From NCBI RefSeq assembly GCF_025751435.1, contig NZ_JAOWKY010000006.1, positions 62,001-126,000 of the forward strand: a stretch of DNA of 64,000 nucleotides. The letters run 5' to 3'. Within the stretch, counting starts at the first letter, position 1. Each line of letters begins with the position of its first letter. The stretch comes from Albidovulum marisflavi (GTDB taxonomy: Bacteria > Pseudomonadota > Alphaproteobacteria > Rhodobacterales > Rhodobacteraceae). The notes under the pieces are model-generated. The model worked only from the letters and a program-made list of their open reading frames with translations. It was not told the DNA's origin and did no database searches. The position numbers and the translations under genes were made by a program. Shown piece after piece: positions 18,682 to 27,893 of this stretch.

Positions 18682-19935
18682 GTGAGGGACGCGGACGACA
18701 TCGTGGCGCTGATGGACGATATTGGCGCGAAGGCCAGGGCAGCGGCGGCAGAGCTTGCCTTCGCTTCGGCCAGTGCGCGCAAGGCGGCGCTGGAAGCTGC
18801 CGCGGATGCGGTCGCGGCCTCGGAGGCCCGGATCATGGCAGCCAACGCCGAAGACCTGGCTTACGGCCGGGAAAAAGGGCTGAGCCCCGCGATGATGGAC
18901 CGGCTCTTGCTGGATGGCGCACGCATCGCGGCCATCGTCAATGGCCTTAGAGCCGTCGCCGCGCAGAAGGACCCGGTGGGTGAGGTCATCGCCGAATGGG
19001 ACATGCCCTCGGGCCTGCACATCCGCAGGGTGCGCACGCCCTTGGGCGTGATCGGCGTCATCTATGAAAGTCGGCCCAATGTGACGGCTGACGCGGGCGC
19101 GCTGTGCCTGAAATCCGGCAACGCGGTCATCTTGCGGGGTGGCTCTGAAAGCTTTCACTCAAGCCGCGCGATTCATGGCTGTCTGGTCCAGGGATTGCGG
19201 TCGGCTGGACTGCCGGAAGCGGCCATCCAGCTTGTCCCGACGCGTGACCGCGCGGCCGTGACCCAGATGCTGCGTGCGGTCGGAACGATCGACGTGATCG
19301 TGCCGCGTGGCGGCAAGGGTTTGGTCGGGCTTGTCCAGACCGAGGCGCGGGTTCCCGTGTTCGCGCACCTCGAGGGGATTTGCCATGTCTATGTCGACAA
19401 GGCCGCCGATCCCGAAAAGGCGCGCAGGGTCGTGCTGAACGCCAAGACCCGGCGCACGGGCATCTGCGGCGCTGCGGAGTGCCTGCTGGTCCACCGCGAC
19501 GTGGCAGAGACCCTTGGGCAGCAGATCGTCGATGACCTGATTGCGGCGGGCGTCGAAGTGCGTGCCGAGGGGCTTCGCGGTTCAAGTGCAGCGAACTCGG
19601 ACGATTTCGGGCGCGAGTTCCTGGACATGATCATCGCGGCCCGCGTCGTTGACGACGTTGACGCAGCGATTGCGCACATTCGGCACTACGGGTCGTCGCA
19701 CACTGAAGCGATCCTGACCGAGGACGATGCCACGGCCGAACGCTTTTTTGCCCGGCTCGACAGCGCGATCCTCATGCGCAACGCCTCGACCCAGTTCGCC
19801 GACGGCGGCGAATTCGGAATGGGTGCAGAGATCGGGATCGCGACGGGCAAGATGCACGCCCGCGGGCCTGTCGGCGCCGAGCAATTGACAAGCTTCAAAT
19901 ACCTTGTCGAGGGGCAGGGAACGGTTCGTTCCTGA
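18682..19935 (+). CDS. proA: Gamma-glutamyl phosphate reductase
   Basis: A 417-residue NADPH-dependent enzyme reducing glutamyl-5-phosphate to the semialdehyde, the second step of proline synthesis. The catalytic cysteine is C262 in [31 protein letters not shown] and the end [19 protein letters not shown] are family signatures. A GTG start is used: it gives the normal length and has AAGGGTATCCT in front, whereas the next ATG would remove about ten residues. It is cotranscribed with proB. Confidence 0.96.
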   Translation: MRDADDIVALMDDIGAKARAAAAELAFASASARKAALEAAADAVAASEARIMAANAEDLAYGREKGLSPAMMDRLLLDGARIAAIVNGLRAVAAQKDPVGEVIAEWDMPSGLHIRRVRTPLGVIGVIYESRPNVTADAGALCLKSGNAVILRGGSESFHSSRAIHGCLVQGLRSAGLPEAAIQLVPTRDRAAVTQMLRAVGTIDVIVPRGGKGLVGLVQTEARVPVFAHLEGICHVYVDKAADPEKARRVVLNAKTRRTGICGAAECLLVHRDVAETLGQQIVDDLIAAGVEVRAEGLRGSSAANSDDFGREFLDMIIAARVVDDVDAAIAHIRHYGSSHTEAILTEDDATAERFFARLDSAILMRNASTQFADGGEFGMGAEIGIATGKMHARGPVGAEQLTSFKYLVEGQGTVRS

Positions 19936-19949
19936 TCGCCAAGCGTTGC

Positions 19950-20540
19950 TCAGAAGCGGATGTCGATCCGGTTTTCATCGCGCGTGAACCTCAGCTGACG
20001 GCCCATCGCACTTGCCTCGGTGGGGGCCAATGCGAACTGGACCTGGGACGGAGATACGGGCGCGGTCCCGCCCTCCATGCGCTCCCAGAGGCCCGCGTCG
20101 AACCTGAGACGGGCAGTCTGTGCGGTGATGCGCCAGTCTTGCCCGTCCCGCGTGATTGTTACGTCGCCGCCAAACGGCATCGCGGTTTCGCAGCATTGCA
20201 GCAGAAGGAACGCAAGCTTGACCAGGTCGCGCGGCTGATCGCCGACTGGCTGCCAGTCGAAGAAAAGCCGCCCACCGCGTCCAAGGTCGGCCAGTATCGC
20301 AAGAATTTCGGAATGTGACACGGGTTGGCTTGATGATGTGGCGCCGAATGCGATGCGGAAGAAGCGGATGCGCGCGTTGGCCGCACTCACACTTTCCGCG
20401 ATCAGCGCGACTTCTGGTCCCGCGGCGCCGGACATCGACAAAAGTTCGACACCATTGCCGATCGCGCCGATCGGGCTGATAAGGTCGTGGCAGATGCGCG
20501 AGCCGATCAGAGCTGCAAGTTCGGCCGTGTCATTCGGCAT
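19950..20540 (-). CDS. chpT: ChpT-family histidine phosphotransferase
   Basis: A 196-residue protein of the alphaproteobacterial ChpT family. In Caulobacter ChpT takes phosphate from the hybrid kinase CckA and passes it to CtrA and CpdR, controlling cell-cycle progression or, in Rhodobacteraceae, motility and gene transfer agents. The conserved helix SRICHDLISPIGAIGNGVEL carries the phosphorylated H18. The C-terminal half resembles a degenerate ATPase-like domain without nucleotide motifs, as in the family. Its start codon is only 20 bp from that of the divergent DUF3553 gene. It converges tail to tail with proA. Confidence 0.85.
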   Translation of the reverse strand: MPNDTAELAALIGSRICHDLISPIGAIGNGVELLSMSGAAGPEVALIAESVSAANARIRFFRIAFGATSSSQPVSHSEILAILADLGRGGRLFFDWQPVGDQPRDLVKLAFLLLQCCETAMPFGGDVTITRDGQDWRITAQTARLRFDAGLWERMEGGTAPVSPSQVQFALAPTEASAMGRQLRFTRDENRIDIRF

Positions 20541-20560
20541 ATGGGAACCTCGGAGGTGGC

Positions 20561-20749
20561 ATGAAGGGACTGAACGCGATGCTTGAGCCGGGGATGATGG
20601 TGAAAAACCCCGCGGCGCCCGACTGGGGCCTTGGGCAGGTGCAGTCGCGGATCGGAAACCGGATCACCGTGAACTTCGAACATGCCGGCAAAGTGGTCAT
20701 CGATGGGCTGCAGGTGGCACTGGAGCCGGTTTTCGGAGAACATAGTTGA
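20561..20749 (+). CDS. DUF3553 small protein
   Basis: A 62-residue protein of the DUF3553 family (PF12073). It has a short SH3-like beta pattern (PGMMVKNPAAPDWGLGQVQS, then NRITVNFEHAGKVVIDG) resembling small beta-barrels such as CarD-type or KOW domains. No function is established. GGAGGTGGC lies directly before the ATG; a second in-frame ATG six codons later would also retain the domain. It is head to head with chpT with almost no space for a promoter. Confidence 0.75.
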   Translation: MKGLNAMLEPGMMVKNPAAPDWGLGQVQSRIGNRITVNFEHAGKVVIDGLQVALEPVFGEHS

Positions 20750-20818
20750 GGAAAGGTTAAACCCGCAAGATTTAGCAGTCAGTGCTTGCAGTGAGACATC
20801 CTGCCCTACATGATTTCG

Positions 20819-20847
20819 TTGCAAAAGTTGTGCACAGTGCCTAGATC
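20819..20847 (+). promoter_or_regulatory. Candidate olsBA promoter
   Basis: -35 TTGCAA, 17-bp spacer, -10 TAGATC, 22 bp before the GTG start of olsB. A second candidate (TTGCAG, 17 bp, CATGAT) overlaps about 33 bp upstream. No PHO box was recognised. Confidence 0.35.
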
Positions 20848-20869
20848 GCGAACACCCGAAGGAGCAACT

Positions 20870-21670
20870 GTGCTGGACCGGCCGATGATCCCTGACAATT
20901 CGCCTTTCTGCATCCGCCTTGCCGAAAGCGAGCAGGACTGTCTTGCTGCGCAGCGCCTGCGCTATTCCGTCTTCGTCAGGGAACTGGGCGGTGATGGCCC
21001 GTTGGTGGACCACGTCGGCAGGTTCGAACGGGACGAGTTCGACCCTGTGAACGATCACCTGATCCTGGTCGACAATCGCCGCGACGCCGCAGCCTTGGAC
21101 CACGTCGTTGCTGTCTACCGGCTGTTTCCCGGCGAGCGCGCCTCGGATTTCGGGCGTTTCTACTGCGACGCCGAATACGATCTGACGAAGCTGAGGAACT
21201 GCGGGCGCCGCCTTCTGGAACTTGGGCGGTCTTGCGTTCACCCCGACTACCGCACCGGATCGGCGATGTTCCTGCTTTGGAACGGGCTGTCCGAATACGT
21301 TCTGGAGCGCGGAATCGACGTCATGTTCGGTGTCGCAAGCTTTCACGGTACGGATATCGAGCCGCTGAAAACGCCACTTTCCTGGCTGCACCATCATCAC
21401 CTTGCACCCGAGCCCCTGCGCGTTCGTGCGATCGAGGAGCATTTCCAGCCCATGGATCTTCTTCCCGCCGAAGCCCTGGACAAGCGCGCCGCCCTTGCGG
21501 CCATGCCCGCGCTGATGAAGGCCTATCTGCGGCTAGGCGGCTTCGTGGGCGAGGGGGCTTTCGTCGACCACGCCTTCAATACCACCGACGTCATGCTTCT
21601 GATGGACACCGCGGCGATGAGCGCCAAGCACAAAGGCTTCTACGTCCGCAAGTTCGAGGCGAAGGTTTGA
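20870..21670 (+). CDS. olsB: L-ornithine N-alpha-acyltransferase OlsB
   Basis: A 266-residue GNAT-like acyltransferase. It makes lyso-ornithine lipid from ornithine and 3-hydroxyacyl-ACP, the first step towards this phosphorus-free membrane lipid. Family motifs include LRYSVFVRELGG, FDPVNDHLILVDN, LELGRSCVHPDYR and GVASFHGTD. The GTG start was chosen because AAGGAG sits six bases before it; ATG 20885 is the alternative and the frame is open 20 codons upstream. Its stop overlaps the olsA start, so the two are coupled. Confidence 0.9.
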   Translation: MLDRPMIPDNSPFCIRLAESEQDCLAAQRLRYSVFVRELGGDGPLVDHVGRFERDEFDPVNDHLILVDNRRDAAALDHVVAVYRLFPGERASDFGRFYCDAEYDLTKLRNCGRRLLELGRSCVHPDYRTGSAMFLLWNGLSEYVLERGIDVMFGVASFHGTDIEPLKTPLSWLHHHHLAPEPLRVRAIEEHFQPMDLLPAEALDKRAALAAMPALMKAYLRLGGFVGEGAFVDHAFNTTDVMLLMDTAAMSAKHKGFYVRKFEAKV

Positions 21671-22518
21671 CCACTTGGAATGCGGACGAACCGCATGACC
21701 GCGTCCGCATAGGCCCCTTGGGCTGGGCGGTGGCGGGTCTTCGCGGGGTGACGCTTGGCGTGGTGACCTACGGGTCCCTCATGCTGCTGCTTGCCTTGCG
21801 CCTTGTCGAGGTGCCGGTCTTTCGTGACCGGCGGCCGTTCACCCCTTACGTCACGCAGTTCGTCTGCCGGTCTGCCTTTGTCATCATGGGAATCCGCTAC
21901 AGGATTCACGGACAGCCCATGCGAAAAAAGGGTGCTGTCGTGTCGAACCACGCATCGTGGCTTGATATCTTTACCCTGAACGCTTGCCAGCGGATCTACT
22001 TCGTGTCCAAGTCCGAGGTCGCGAAGTGGCCTGCGATCGGGTGGCTTGCGCGCGCGACGGGCACTGTCTTCATCGCGCGCGATCCCCGGCAGGCGAAGGA
22101 CCAGCAGCGCGTCTTCGAAGAACGCCTGCGTGCCGGCCACAGGCTTGTGTTCTTTCCCGAAGGCACGTCCACCGACGGCCTGCGGGTGCTGCCCTTCAAG
22201 CCGACCCTGTTCCAGGCGTTCTACACGCACGGCCTGGATCACACCATGCACATCCAGCCGGTGTCGGTCGTCTATCACGCCCCGGTTGGTCAGAAGCCAC
22301 GGTTCTACGGGTGGTGGGGCGACATGGAGTTCGGCCCCCATTTCATCAAGGCGCTGGCCCCCCTGCGTCAGGGCAGGGTCGAGGTGATCTTTCACGATCC
22401 CGTCGCGGTTGACGCCTTTCCGTCCCGCAAAGAGCTGGCGCAGTACTGCGAAGAGGTCGTCCGCCAGGGGCTGGAGTCCCGTCTGGGTCCGACCGCCAAT
22501 CGAACGGATCGGGCCTAA
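21667..22518 (+). CDS. olsA: Lyso-ornithine lipid O-acyltransferase OlsA
   Basis: A 283-residue PlsC-family acyltransferase that adds the second acyl chain to complete ornithine lipid at the inner membrane. One hydrophobic segment lies near residues 20-45. The acyltransferase motifs are NHASWLDIF (HX4D) and FFPEGTSTDG. No in-frame ATG or GTG precedes the conserved region; TTG in the overlap TTGA with the olsB stop has GAAGG before it and is taken as the start. Its 3' end overlaps the convergent ThiE-like gene by four bases. Confidence 0.88.
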   Translation: MTTWNADEPHDRVRIGPLGWAVAGLRGVTLGVVTYGSLMLLLALRLVEVPVFRDRRPFTPYVTQFVCRSAFVIMGIRYRIHGQPMRKKGAVVSNHASWLDIFTLNACQRIYFVSKSEVAKWPAIGWLARATGTVFIARDPRQAKDQQRVFEERLRAGHRLVFFPEGTSTDGLRVLPFKPTLFQAFYTHGLDHTMHIQPVSVVYHAPVGQKPRFYGWWGDMEFGPHFIKALAPLRQGRVEVIFHDPVAVDAFPSRKELAQYCEEVVRQGLESRLGPTANRTDRA

Positions 22519-23135
22519 AGGATCGGGGCGAACAGGGCGCGCGCCGCCTGTGCCGGGTCCTCGGAGTTCCAGATCTCGTCGCCGAAGGCGAAGAAATCGG
22601 TGACAGGCGCCAGGCTTTCCACAAGCCCCAGCGTCAGGCCGCCCTCGGCGATCACCGGTACTTCGATCATCGCGGACCACCATTCGAACAGCTCGTGTTC
22701 CGCGGCGCCATCCGTGCCAAGCGTGACCGAGCCGACAGGACCAAAGGCCACATAGTCTGCACCGGCCTCGCCCGCGTTGATGCCTTCGTGGCGGGTATTG
22801 CCGCAGTAGGACCCGACGATGGCGTCCGGGCCAAGCGCCTTGCGTGCCGTGCGGATCGAGCGCGCGCCATCGTTCAGGTGAACACCGTCCAGGCCATGAC
22901 GTTCGGCGATCTGGACATGGGTCTCGATCACGGCCGGGATATCGCGTTCGTGGGCGACAAGACGGACCGCATCGGCGGCCCGCGCGATCCGGTCTTCGTC
23001 GCGGGTGGACAGCGAAATCCTCAGGCAGGCCGTCTCGACCGCGTCAAGCACCGAGGACAGCGCGTCCGAGAAGGTTTCGAGGTCGATCTCTGCCGGGGTG
23101 ATCAGGCAAAGTTGCGGGCGGTCATTGTCCGACAT
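22515..23135 (-). CDS. Thiamine-phosphate synthase / TenI-family protein
   Basis: A 206-residue TIM-barrel protein of the ThiE/TenI superfamily. The phosphate-binding and active-site region is seen in GLDGVHLNDGARSIRTAR, GADYVAFGPVG and VPVIAEGGLT. ThiE joins HMP-pyrophosphate and thiazole phosphate to make thiamine phosphate; TenI-like members aromatise the thiazole instead. Several canonical ThiE residues are not obvious here (VHLGQ is VHLND, and the thiazole loop is short), so ThiE activity is uncertain. No thi genes are nearby. It converges on olsA and is divergent from trmJ. Confidence 0.7.
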   Translation of the reverse strand: MSDNDRPQLCLITPAEIDLETFSDALSSVLDAVETACLRISLSTRDEDRIARAADAVRLVAHERDIPAVIETHVQIAERHGLDGVHLNDGARSIRTARKALGPDAIVGSYCGNTRHEGINAGEAGADYVAFGPVGSVTLGTDGAAEHELFEWWSAMIEVPVIAEGGLTLGLVESLAPVTDFFAFGDEIWNSEDPAQAARALFAPIL

Positions 23136-23216
23136 GCCGGGCTCCGAAGGGTTGGTTTCCGTTGGGCATTAGCCCAGATCGCGGGCGAAGTCCAAGGACC
23201 CGTTTGGCGGGCGTTC

Positions 23217-23245
23217 TTGTCACGGGCGGGCCAAGATCGTATCAG
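23217..23245 (+). promoter_or_regulatory. Candidate trmJ promoter
   Basis: -35 TTGTCA, 17-bp spacer, -10 TATCAG, 24 bp before the trmJ ATG. Confidence 0.55.
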
Positions 23246-23269
23246 GCCCGAAACCCGCAGGATCCGCAG

Positions 23270-24007
23270 ATGACAGAAGCCCAACCCGCCTTCGTTCTTG
23301 TCCGACCCCAGATGGGGGAAAACATCGGCGCGGCCGCGCGCGCCATGCTGAACTTCGGGCTGAACCGGATGCGTCTGGTCGATCCGCGGGATGGCTGGCC
23401 CAATCCGCGTGCGGTCGCGATGGCCTCGGGTGCGGCGGGCAAGGTGCTGGACAACGCCGGGGTCTTCGCGACCCTGCCCGAAGCGATTTCCGACTGCGCC
23501 TATGTCTTTGCCACGACCGCGCGGTCGCGTGACCTGACCAAGCCCGTGATGACCCCTGAGCGCGCGATGGAGCACGCCCGCGCGCTGATCGCGTCGGGCC
23601 AGAAGGTCGCAGTTTTGTTCGGCCCCGAACGCACGGGTCTGGAGAATCCCGACATCGTGCGGGCGAACGCGATCATATCGATCCCGGTCAATCCCGACTT
23701 CGCCTCGCTGAACCTGGGGCAGGCGGTGCTGCTGTGCGCCTACGAATGGCTGCGCCAGGGCGACACCCGCCCCGCCGAGGTGCTTGAGCTTGCCGGGACC
23801 GAGCTTGCGCCCGTGATCGAGATCGAACGCCTTGGCGATCATTTCGAAGAACGGCTGGAGCATGCGGGCTTCTTCTTTCCCGCCACCAAGGCGGAGGGGA
23901 TGAGGCTGAACCTCAGGAACCTGTGGAGCCGAATGCCCCTGACGCGCGCCGACGTCCAGACGCTTCACGGCGCGCTGCGGCAGATCGTGCGCAAGCGCGA
24001 TGGCTAG
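23270..24007 (+). CDS. trmJ: tRNA (cytidine/uridine-2'-O-)-methyltransferase TrmJ
   Basis: A 245-residue SPOUT-class RNA methyltransferase, expected to modify the 2'-OH of position 32 in the tRNA anticodon loop. The knotted SAM site shows the three typical motifs: RPQMGENIGAAARAMLNFG (N-terminal), VLFGPERTGLENPDI and SIPVNPDFASLNLGQAV. The C-terminal helical region matches TrmJ length. The ATG after GCAGGATCCGCAG gives the normal start; the longer open frame upstream is not conserved. It is divergent from the ThiE-like gene. Confidence 0.88.
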   Translation: MTEAQPAFVLVRPQMGENIGAAARAMLNFGLNRMRLVDPRDGWPNPRAVAMASGAAGKVLDNAGVFATLPEAISDCAYVFATTARSRDLTKPVMTPERAMEHARALIASGQKVAVLFGPERTGLENPDIVRANAIISIPVNPDFASLNLGQAVLLCAYEWLRQGDTRPAEVLELAGTELAPVIEIERLGDHFEERLEHAGFFFPATKAEGMRLNLRNLWSRMPLTRADVQTLHGALRQIVRKRDG

Positions 24008-24021
24008 ACGGGCCGCACCTC

Positions 24022-24050
24022 TTGAAGCCGCCCGCCGGCGCGCCTAGTGT
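24022..24050 (+). promoter_or_regulatory. Candidate ctaA promoter
   Basis: -35 TTGAAG, 17-bp spacer, -10 TAGTGT, 22 bp before the ctaA ATG. Confidence 0.4.
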
Positions 24051-24072
24051 CCCGCCGATCAAGGAGCAGGAC

Positions 24073-25227
24073 ATGGCCGGTCAAAGAAAGCTATTCGAAG
24101 AAGTCGCATCGGAAACCAAGGCCGCGGCAACGCCGAAGGGCGGCATGATCGACGCGGGCAAGCGCGGCTCGCGCGGCGCGGTCAGGGCGTGGCTCTTGAT
24201 CCTTTTCGCGCTGGTCGTCGCGATGATCGCGGTGGGCGGGCTGACGCGGCTGACCGACAGCGGGCTGTCGATCACCGAGTGGCGCCCGGTGACCGGCGCG
24301 CTGCCCCCGATGACCGAAGCCGACTGGCAGGATGAGTTCGCAAAGTATCAGCAAAGCCCCGAATACCAGCTTCAGAACAGCCATATGGACCTGGCGGCCT
24401 TCAAGACGATTTTCTGGTGGGAATGGGGCCACAGACAGCTTGGCCGCGTGATCGGACTGGTCTGGGGGCTGGGCTTCGTCCTGTTCTGGGCGACCAGTCG
24501 CATTCCGGCCGGTTGGACGGGCCGCCTGCTTGGGCTGGGCGCCCTTGGCGGGCTGCAGGGTGCGATCGGCTGGTGGATGGTGGCGTCGGGCCTGACAGGA
24601 AGTGTGGTCGACGTCGCGTCCTACCGGCTTGCCACGCACCTGGGCCTTGCGTTCGCGATCCTCGGCCTGATCGCCTGGTATGTCCTTTCGCTGTCGCGAC
24701 CCGAGGCGCAATTGATGCAGGCGCGCCGTTCACGCGAGCCGAAGCTCTTCTCGATGTCGACGGGCCTGATGCATCTAGCCTTCGTGCAGATCCTCCTTGG
24801 TGCGCTGGTGGCGGGGATCGACGCAGGCCGCGCCTTCCCGACCTGGCCGCTGATGGGCGAGAGCTTCTTTCCCGCCGACGCCTTCTACGTTCCTGGTGGC
24901 GGTGGCGCCTGGCGCGCCTTCTTCGAAAACCCGGGGCTTGTGCAGTTCGTGCATCGCATGGTGGCCTATCTTGCGCTGATCTTCGGTGCGGTCGTCTGGT
25001 GGCGGGGCAGGGGGTCTGCCCATCCGCTGACCAAGGGCGCGTTCGATCTTGTCGGCGCGGTCCTTGTTGCTCAGGTCGTCTTGGGTATCGTGACCGTCCT
25101 TCACTCGGCCCCGCTGGGCCTTGGCCTTGCGCACCAGTTGGGCGCGGTAGCGCTTTGGGTCGCGGTGATCCGTGCCCGCCATCGTGCGCAGTATCCCATC
25201 GTCCAATCGGTCCGGGGAACGAAATGA
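24073..25227 (+). CDS. ctaA: Heme A synthase
   Basis: A 384-residue inner-membrane enzyme with eight predicted membrane segments, oxidising heme O to heme A for aa3-type cytochrome c oxidase. GGLTRLTDSGLSITEWRP follows the first segment. Conserved histidines are visible in WEWGHRQLGRVIG, ATHLGLA, QFVHRMVAY and LAHQLGAV. It belongs to the longer alphaproteobacterial/mitochondrial (COX15-like) type. The first ~40 residues form a polar cytoplasmic extension. Its stop overlaps the carboxypeptidase start as ATGA. Confidence 0.94.
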   Translation: MAGQRKLFEEVASETKAAATPKGGMIDAGKRGSRGAVRAWLLILFALVVAMIAVGGLTRLTDSGLSITEWRPVTGALPPMTEADWQDEFAKYQQSPEYQLQNSHMDLAAFKTIFWWEWGHRQLGRVIGLVWGLGFVLFWATSRIPAGWTGRLLGLGALGGLQGAIGWWMVASGLTGSVVDVASYRLATHLGLAFAILGLIAWYVLSLSRPEAQLMQARRSREPKLFSMSTGLMHLAFVQILLGALVAGIDAGRAFPTWPLMGESFFPADAFYVPGGGGAWRAFFENPGLVQFVHRMVAYLALIFGAVVWWRGRGSAHPLTKGAFDLVGAVLVAQVVLGIVTVLHSAPLGLGLAHQLGAVALWVAVIRARHRAQYPIVQSVRGTK

Positions 25228-26708
25228 CCGCATTTGCCGAACTCATGGCCTATCAGCGCGAAACCGAGGCGTTGGGGCAGATCGCCGGCCGGCTGGGCTG
25301 GGATCAGGAAACCATGATGCCGCTTGGGGCTGCCGAACAGCGCAGCGAGGAAATGGCGGCGATCGAGGGTGTCTTGCACGCGCGCCGCACCGACCCTCGG
25401 GTGGGTGATTGGCTGGCCGGCGCGCAGGCCCCGGACGCCGCGGGACAGCGTTCGCTTGCGCTGATATCGCGCGCCTACGGGCGGAACGCCTGCATTCCGG
25501 GCAGGCTTGCCGCGGAAATCGCGCGGGTGACCAGCATGGCTCAGGGCATCTGGGCCGAGGCGCGGGCAAGAAACGATGTCGCCCATTTCCTGCCGACCCT
25601 TGAAAGGGTGGTAAGCCTGAAGCGGGAAGCCGGGCAGGCGCTGGCGGCCGGTGGCTTCGGCGGGGGGGATGTCTACGACGCGCTTCTGGACGATTACGAA
25701 CCCGGCGCGACGGGCGCGGGAATCGCCGCGATCTTCGGCCGGATGCGCCCCCGGCTTGTTGCGCTGCGCGAGGCGCTTCTGGGCGCGCGTCATGTGCCCG
25801 AACCCCTGTCCCACAAGTTCGACAAGGCCGGACAGCTTGCGCTGGCGCGAGAGCTTGCATCGGCCTTCGGCTATGACTGGAACCGTGGCCGGCTGGACAC
25901 GGCCGTGCACCCGTTTTCCTCGGGTTCGGGCAACGACGCGCGCATCACCACGCGCGTTTCCGAAACCGATCCCTTCAACTGCTTCTATTCGACGATCCAC
26001 GAGGTCGGGCACGCGGCCTACGAGCTTGGGATCGACCAGGCTTACCTGCTGACCCCGCTTGGAGCAGGCGTGTCGATGGGTGTCCACGAGAGCCAAAGCC
26101 GGATCTATGAAAACCAGCTGGGCCGTTCTCGCGCGTTCACCGGCTGGCTGTTCGAGCGGATGAGGGAAACCTTTGGCGATTTCGGCGTGCATGACGCCGA
26201 TACGTTCTACCGCACCGTCAACCGCGTGCAGCCCGGCTTTGTCCGGACCGAGGCGGATGAGGTGCACTACAACCTGCACATCATGATGCGCTTCGACCTT
26301 GAGAGGCAGCTGATGTCGGGCGCGCTTGCCGTCAGTGATCTGCAAGAGGCCTGGAACGCGCGTTTCCATGCCGACTTCGGCGTCAAGGTCGACAAGCCGG
26401 CGCATGGCATGCTGCAGGACGTGCATTGGTCGGTCGGCCTTTTCGGCTACTTCCCGACCTATGCCCTTGGGAACGTCTATGCCGGATGCTTGAACAAGGC
26501 CCTGCGGGCGAACGTTCCCGATCTTGACGCGGCGCTTGCCCAGGGCGATGCCGCGCCCGCCACCGACTGGCTGCGGGAAAATCTGCAGCGCCACGGGGGC
26601 CTGTATGAACCCGCCGAGGTCGTTGCGCGTGCCTGTGGCTTTGCGCCGGACGAGGGGCCGCTGCTGGACTATCTGGAAGCGAAGTTCCAGGCCCTTTACG
26701 GGCTTTGA
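25224..26708 (+). CDS. Carboxypeptidase M32 (Taq-type)
   Basis: A 494-residue M32 metallocarboxypeptidase. The zinc motif is HEVGH at residues 259-263, with VSMGVHESQSRIYENQLGRS as the downstream glutamate region, plus DPFNCFYSTIHE and GVKVDKPAHGMLQDVHWS. It removes C-terminal residues from peptides in the cytoplasm. The ATG overlaps the ctaA stop, giving translational coupling, though no functional link to heme is known. The frame is open far upstream through ctaA but that part is a shadow. Confidence 0.93.
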   Translation: MTAFAELMAYQRETEALGQIAGRLGWDQETMMPLGAAEQRSEEMAAIEGVLHARRTDPRVGDWLAGAQAPDAAGQRSLALISRAYGRNACIPGRLAAEIARVTSMAQGIWAEARARNDVAHFLPTLERVVSLKREAGQALAAGGFGGGDVYDALLDDYEPGATGAGIAAIFGRMRPRLVALREALLGARHVPEPLSHKFDKAGQLALARELASAFGYDWNRGRLDTAVHPFSSGSGNDARITTRVSETDPFNCFYSTIHEVGHAAYELGIDQAYLLTPLGAGVSMGVHESQSRIYENQLGRSRAFTGWLFERMRETFGDFGVHDADTFYRTVNRVQPGFVRTEADEVHYNLHIMMRFDLERQLMSGALAVSDLQEAWNARFHADFGVKVDKPAHGMLQDVHWSVGLFGYFPTYALGNVYAGCLNKALRANVPDLDAALAQGDAAPATDWLRENLQRHGGLYEPAEVVARACGFAPDEGPLLDYLEAKFQALYGL

Positions 26709-26711
26709 CCG

Positions 26712-27890
26712 ATGTCGCGCGATGAAAGCCGCGGTGTCTGGATCCTTGCGATAGGCCAGACCGCGGGCTTCGCGTCGCTGATCTACATGTTCGGGGCGAT
26801 CATCCTCGCGCTTGAGGACGGCAGCGGGTGGAGCCGGGCCCAGCTTGCGCTTGGCCCGACGCTCGCACTGCTGACGCAGGCCGCGCTTGCGCCGTTTTCG
26901 GGGCGGCTGGTGGATGGCGGGCATGGCGGCCGGCTTCTGGGTGGCGCGGCGCTTCTGGGGGCGGTTTGCCTGGCGCTGCTGTCGCAGGTGGGGCATCTGT
27001 CGGCGTGGTACGCGCTCTGGATCGTGATCGGCGCGGCGCAGGCGGCAAGCCTGTACGAAACCTGTTTTTCCTTCCTGCTGCGCCGCTTGGGGCCGGAAGC
27101 GCGACGCGGGATCATCCGTGTCACTCTGGTGGCGGGTCTGGCCTCAAGCTTCGCATTCCCGATCGGAGCATGGGCCGGCGAGGTTCTGGGTTGGCGCGGC
27201 GCCATCCTGCTGTTCGCGGGCGTGCAGCTTCTGATCACCTTGCCCGCCAACCTGCTTGGCGTCCGGTTGCTTCGGCGTGGCGAAAGGCGCGGGGTAAACC
27301 GGACCGAAGTGCATGCAGGCAGAGTGCGCGCTGCGCTGCGCCGGCCAGAGTTCTGGGCACTTGCGACCTATTTCGGGCTCATGATGGGAAACCACATGAT
27401 GCTGACGACCTATGCCCTGCCGATCCTGACCGATCGCGGTGCGGCCCATGCTCTGGCCGTTCTTGTCGCGTCCGCCGTCGGGCCGATGCAGGTGGCGGGC
27501 CGCCTGATCCTGACACTGCCGGGGCTGCGCGCGGGAACTGGAACCATCGCACGCGCCATCGCACTGGGGATGAGCGCCGCAAGCCTCGCCTTGCTGGTGG
27601 CCACGGGTAATCCATGGCTTTTCGCGATCTACGCGGTGGGGCAGGGCGCCTCGATCGGGGTGCAGTCGATCCTGCGTCCGCTGATCACGGCCGAGGCGTT
27701 GGGGCAGGAAAACTTCGGCGCAATCAGCGGGGCCCTGGCCATGGCGCCGCTGGCGGCGGGGGCTGTCGCGCCGTTTCTGGGCGCGCTTCTGATCGGCGCG
27801 GGGGGTGTTTCGCTGCTGCTGGCGGTCACGCTGAGCTTGGCGCTTCTGGCCTTCGCGATCGCGTTTTGGCTCAGAACGCGCGGGATCTGA
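26712..27890 (+). CDS. MFS transporter
   Basis: A 392-residue membrane protein with about 12 hydrophobic segments and two-fold MFS organisation. The loop after segment 2 reads SGRLVDGGHGGRLLG, a form of the MFS loop motif. The central cytoplasmic loop is basic (RLLRRGERRGVNRTE). The substrate is not recognisable. It follows the carboxypeptidase by 3 bp and is likely the last gene of the ctaA unit. Its stop faces that of the enoyl-CoA hydratase-like gene with only three bases between. Confidence 0.85.
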   Translation: MSRDESRGVWILAIGQTAGFASLIYMFGAIILALEDGSGWSRAQLALGPTLALLTQAALAPFSGRLVDGGHGGRLLGGAALLGAVCLALLSQVGHLSAWYALWIVIGAAQAASLYETCFSFLLRRLGPEARRGIIRVTLVAGLASSFAFPIGAWAGEVLGWRGAILLFAGVQLLITLPANLLGVRLLRRGERRGVNRTEVHAGRVRAALRRPEFWALATYFGLMMGNHMMLTTYALPILTDRGAAHALAVLVASAVGPMQVAGRLILTLPGLRAGTGTIARAIALGMSAASLALLVATGNPWLFAIYAVGQGASIGVQSILRPLITAEALGQENFGAISGALAMAPLAAGAVAPFLGALLIGAGGVSLLLAVTLSLALLAFAIAFWLRTRGI

Positions 27891-27893
27891 ACC

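Noticed and set aside
20750-20870. CtrA box (TTAA-N7-TTAA) near chpT/olsB
   Set aside because: TTAAACCCGCAAGATTTAG has the wrong spacing and an imperfect second half.
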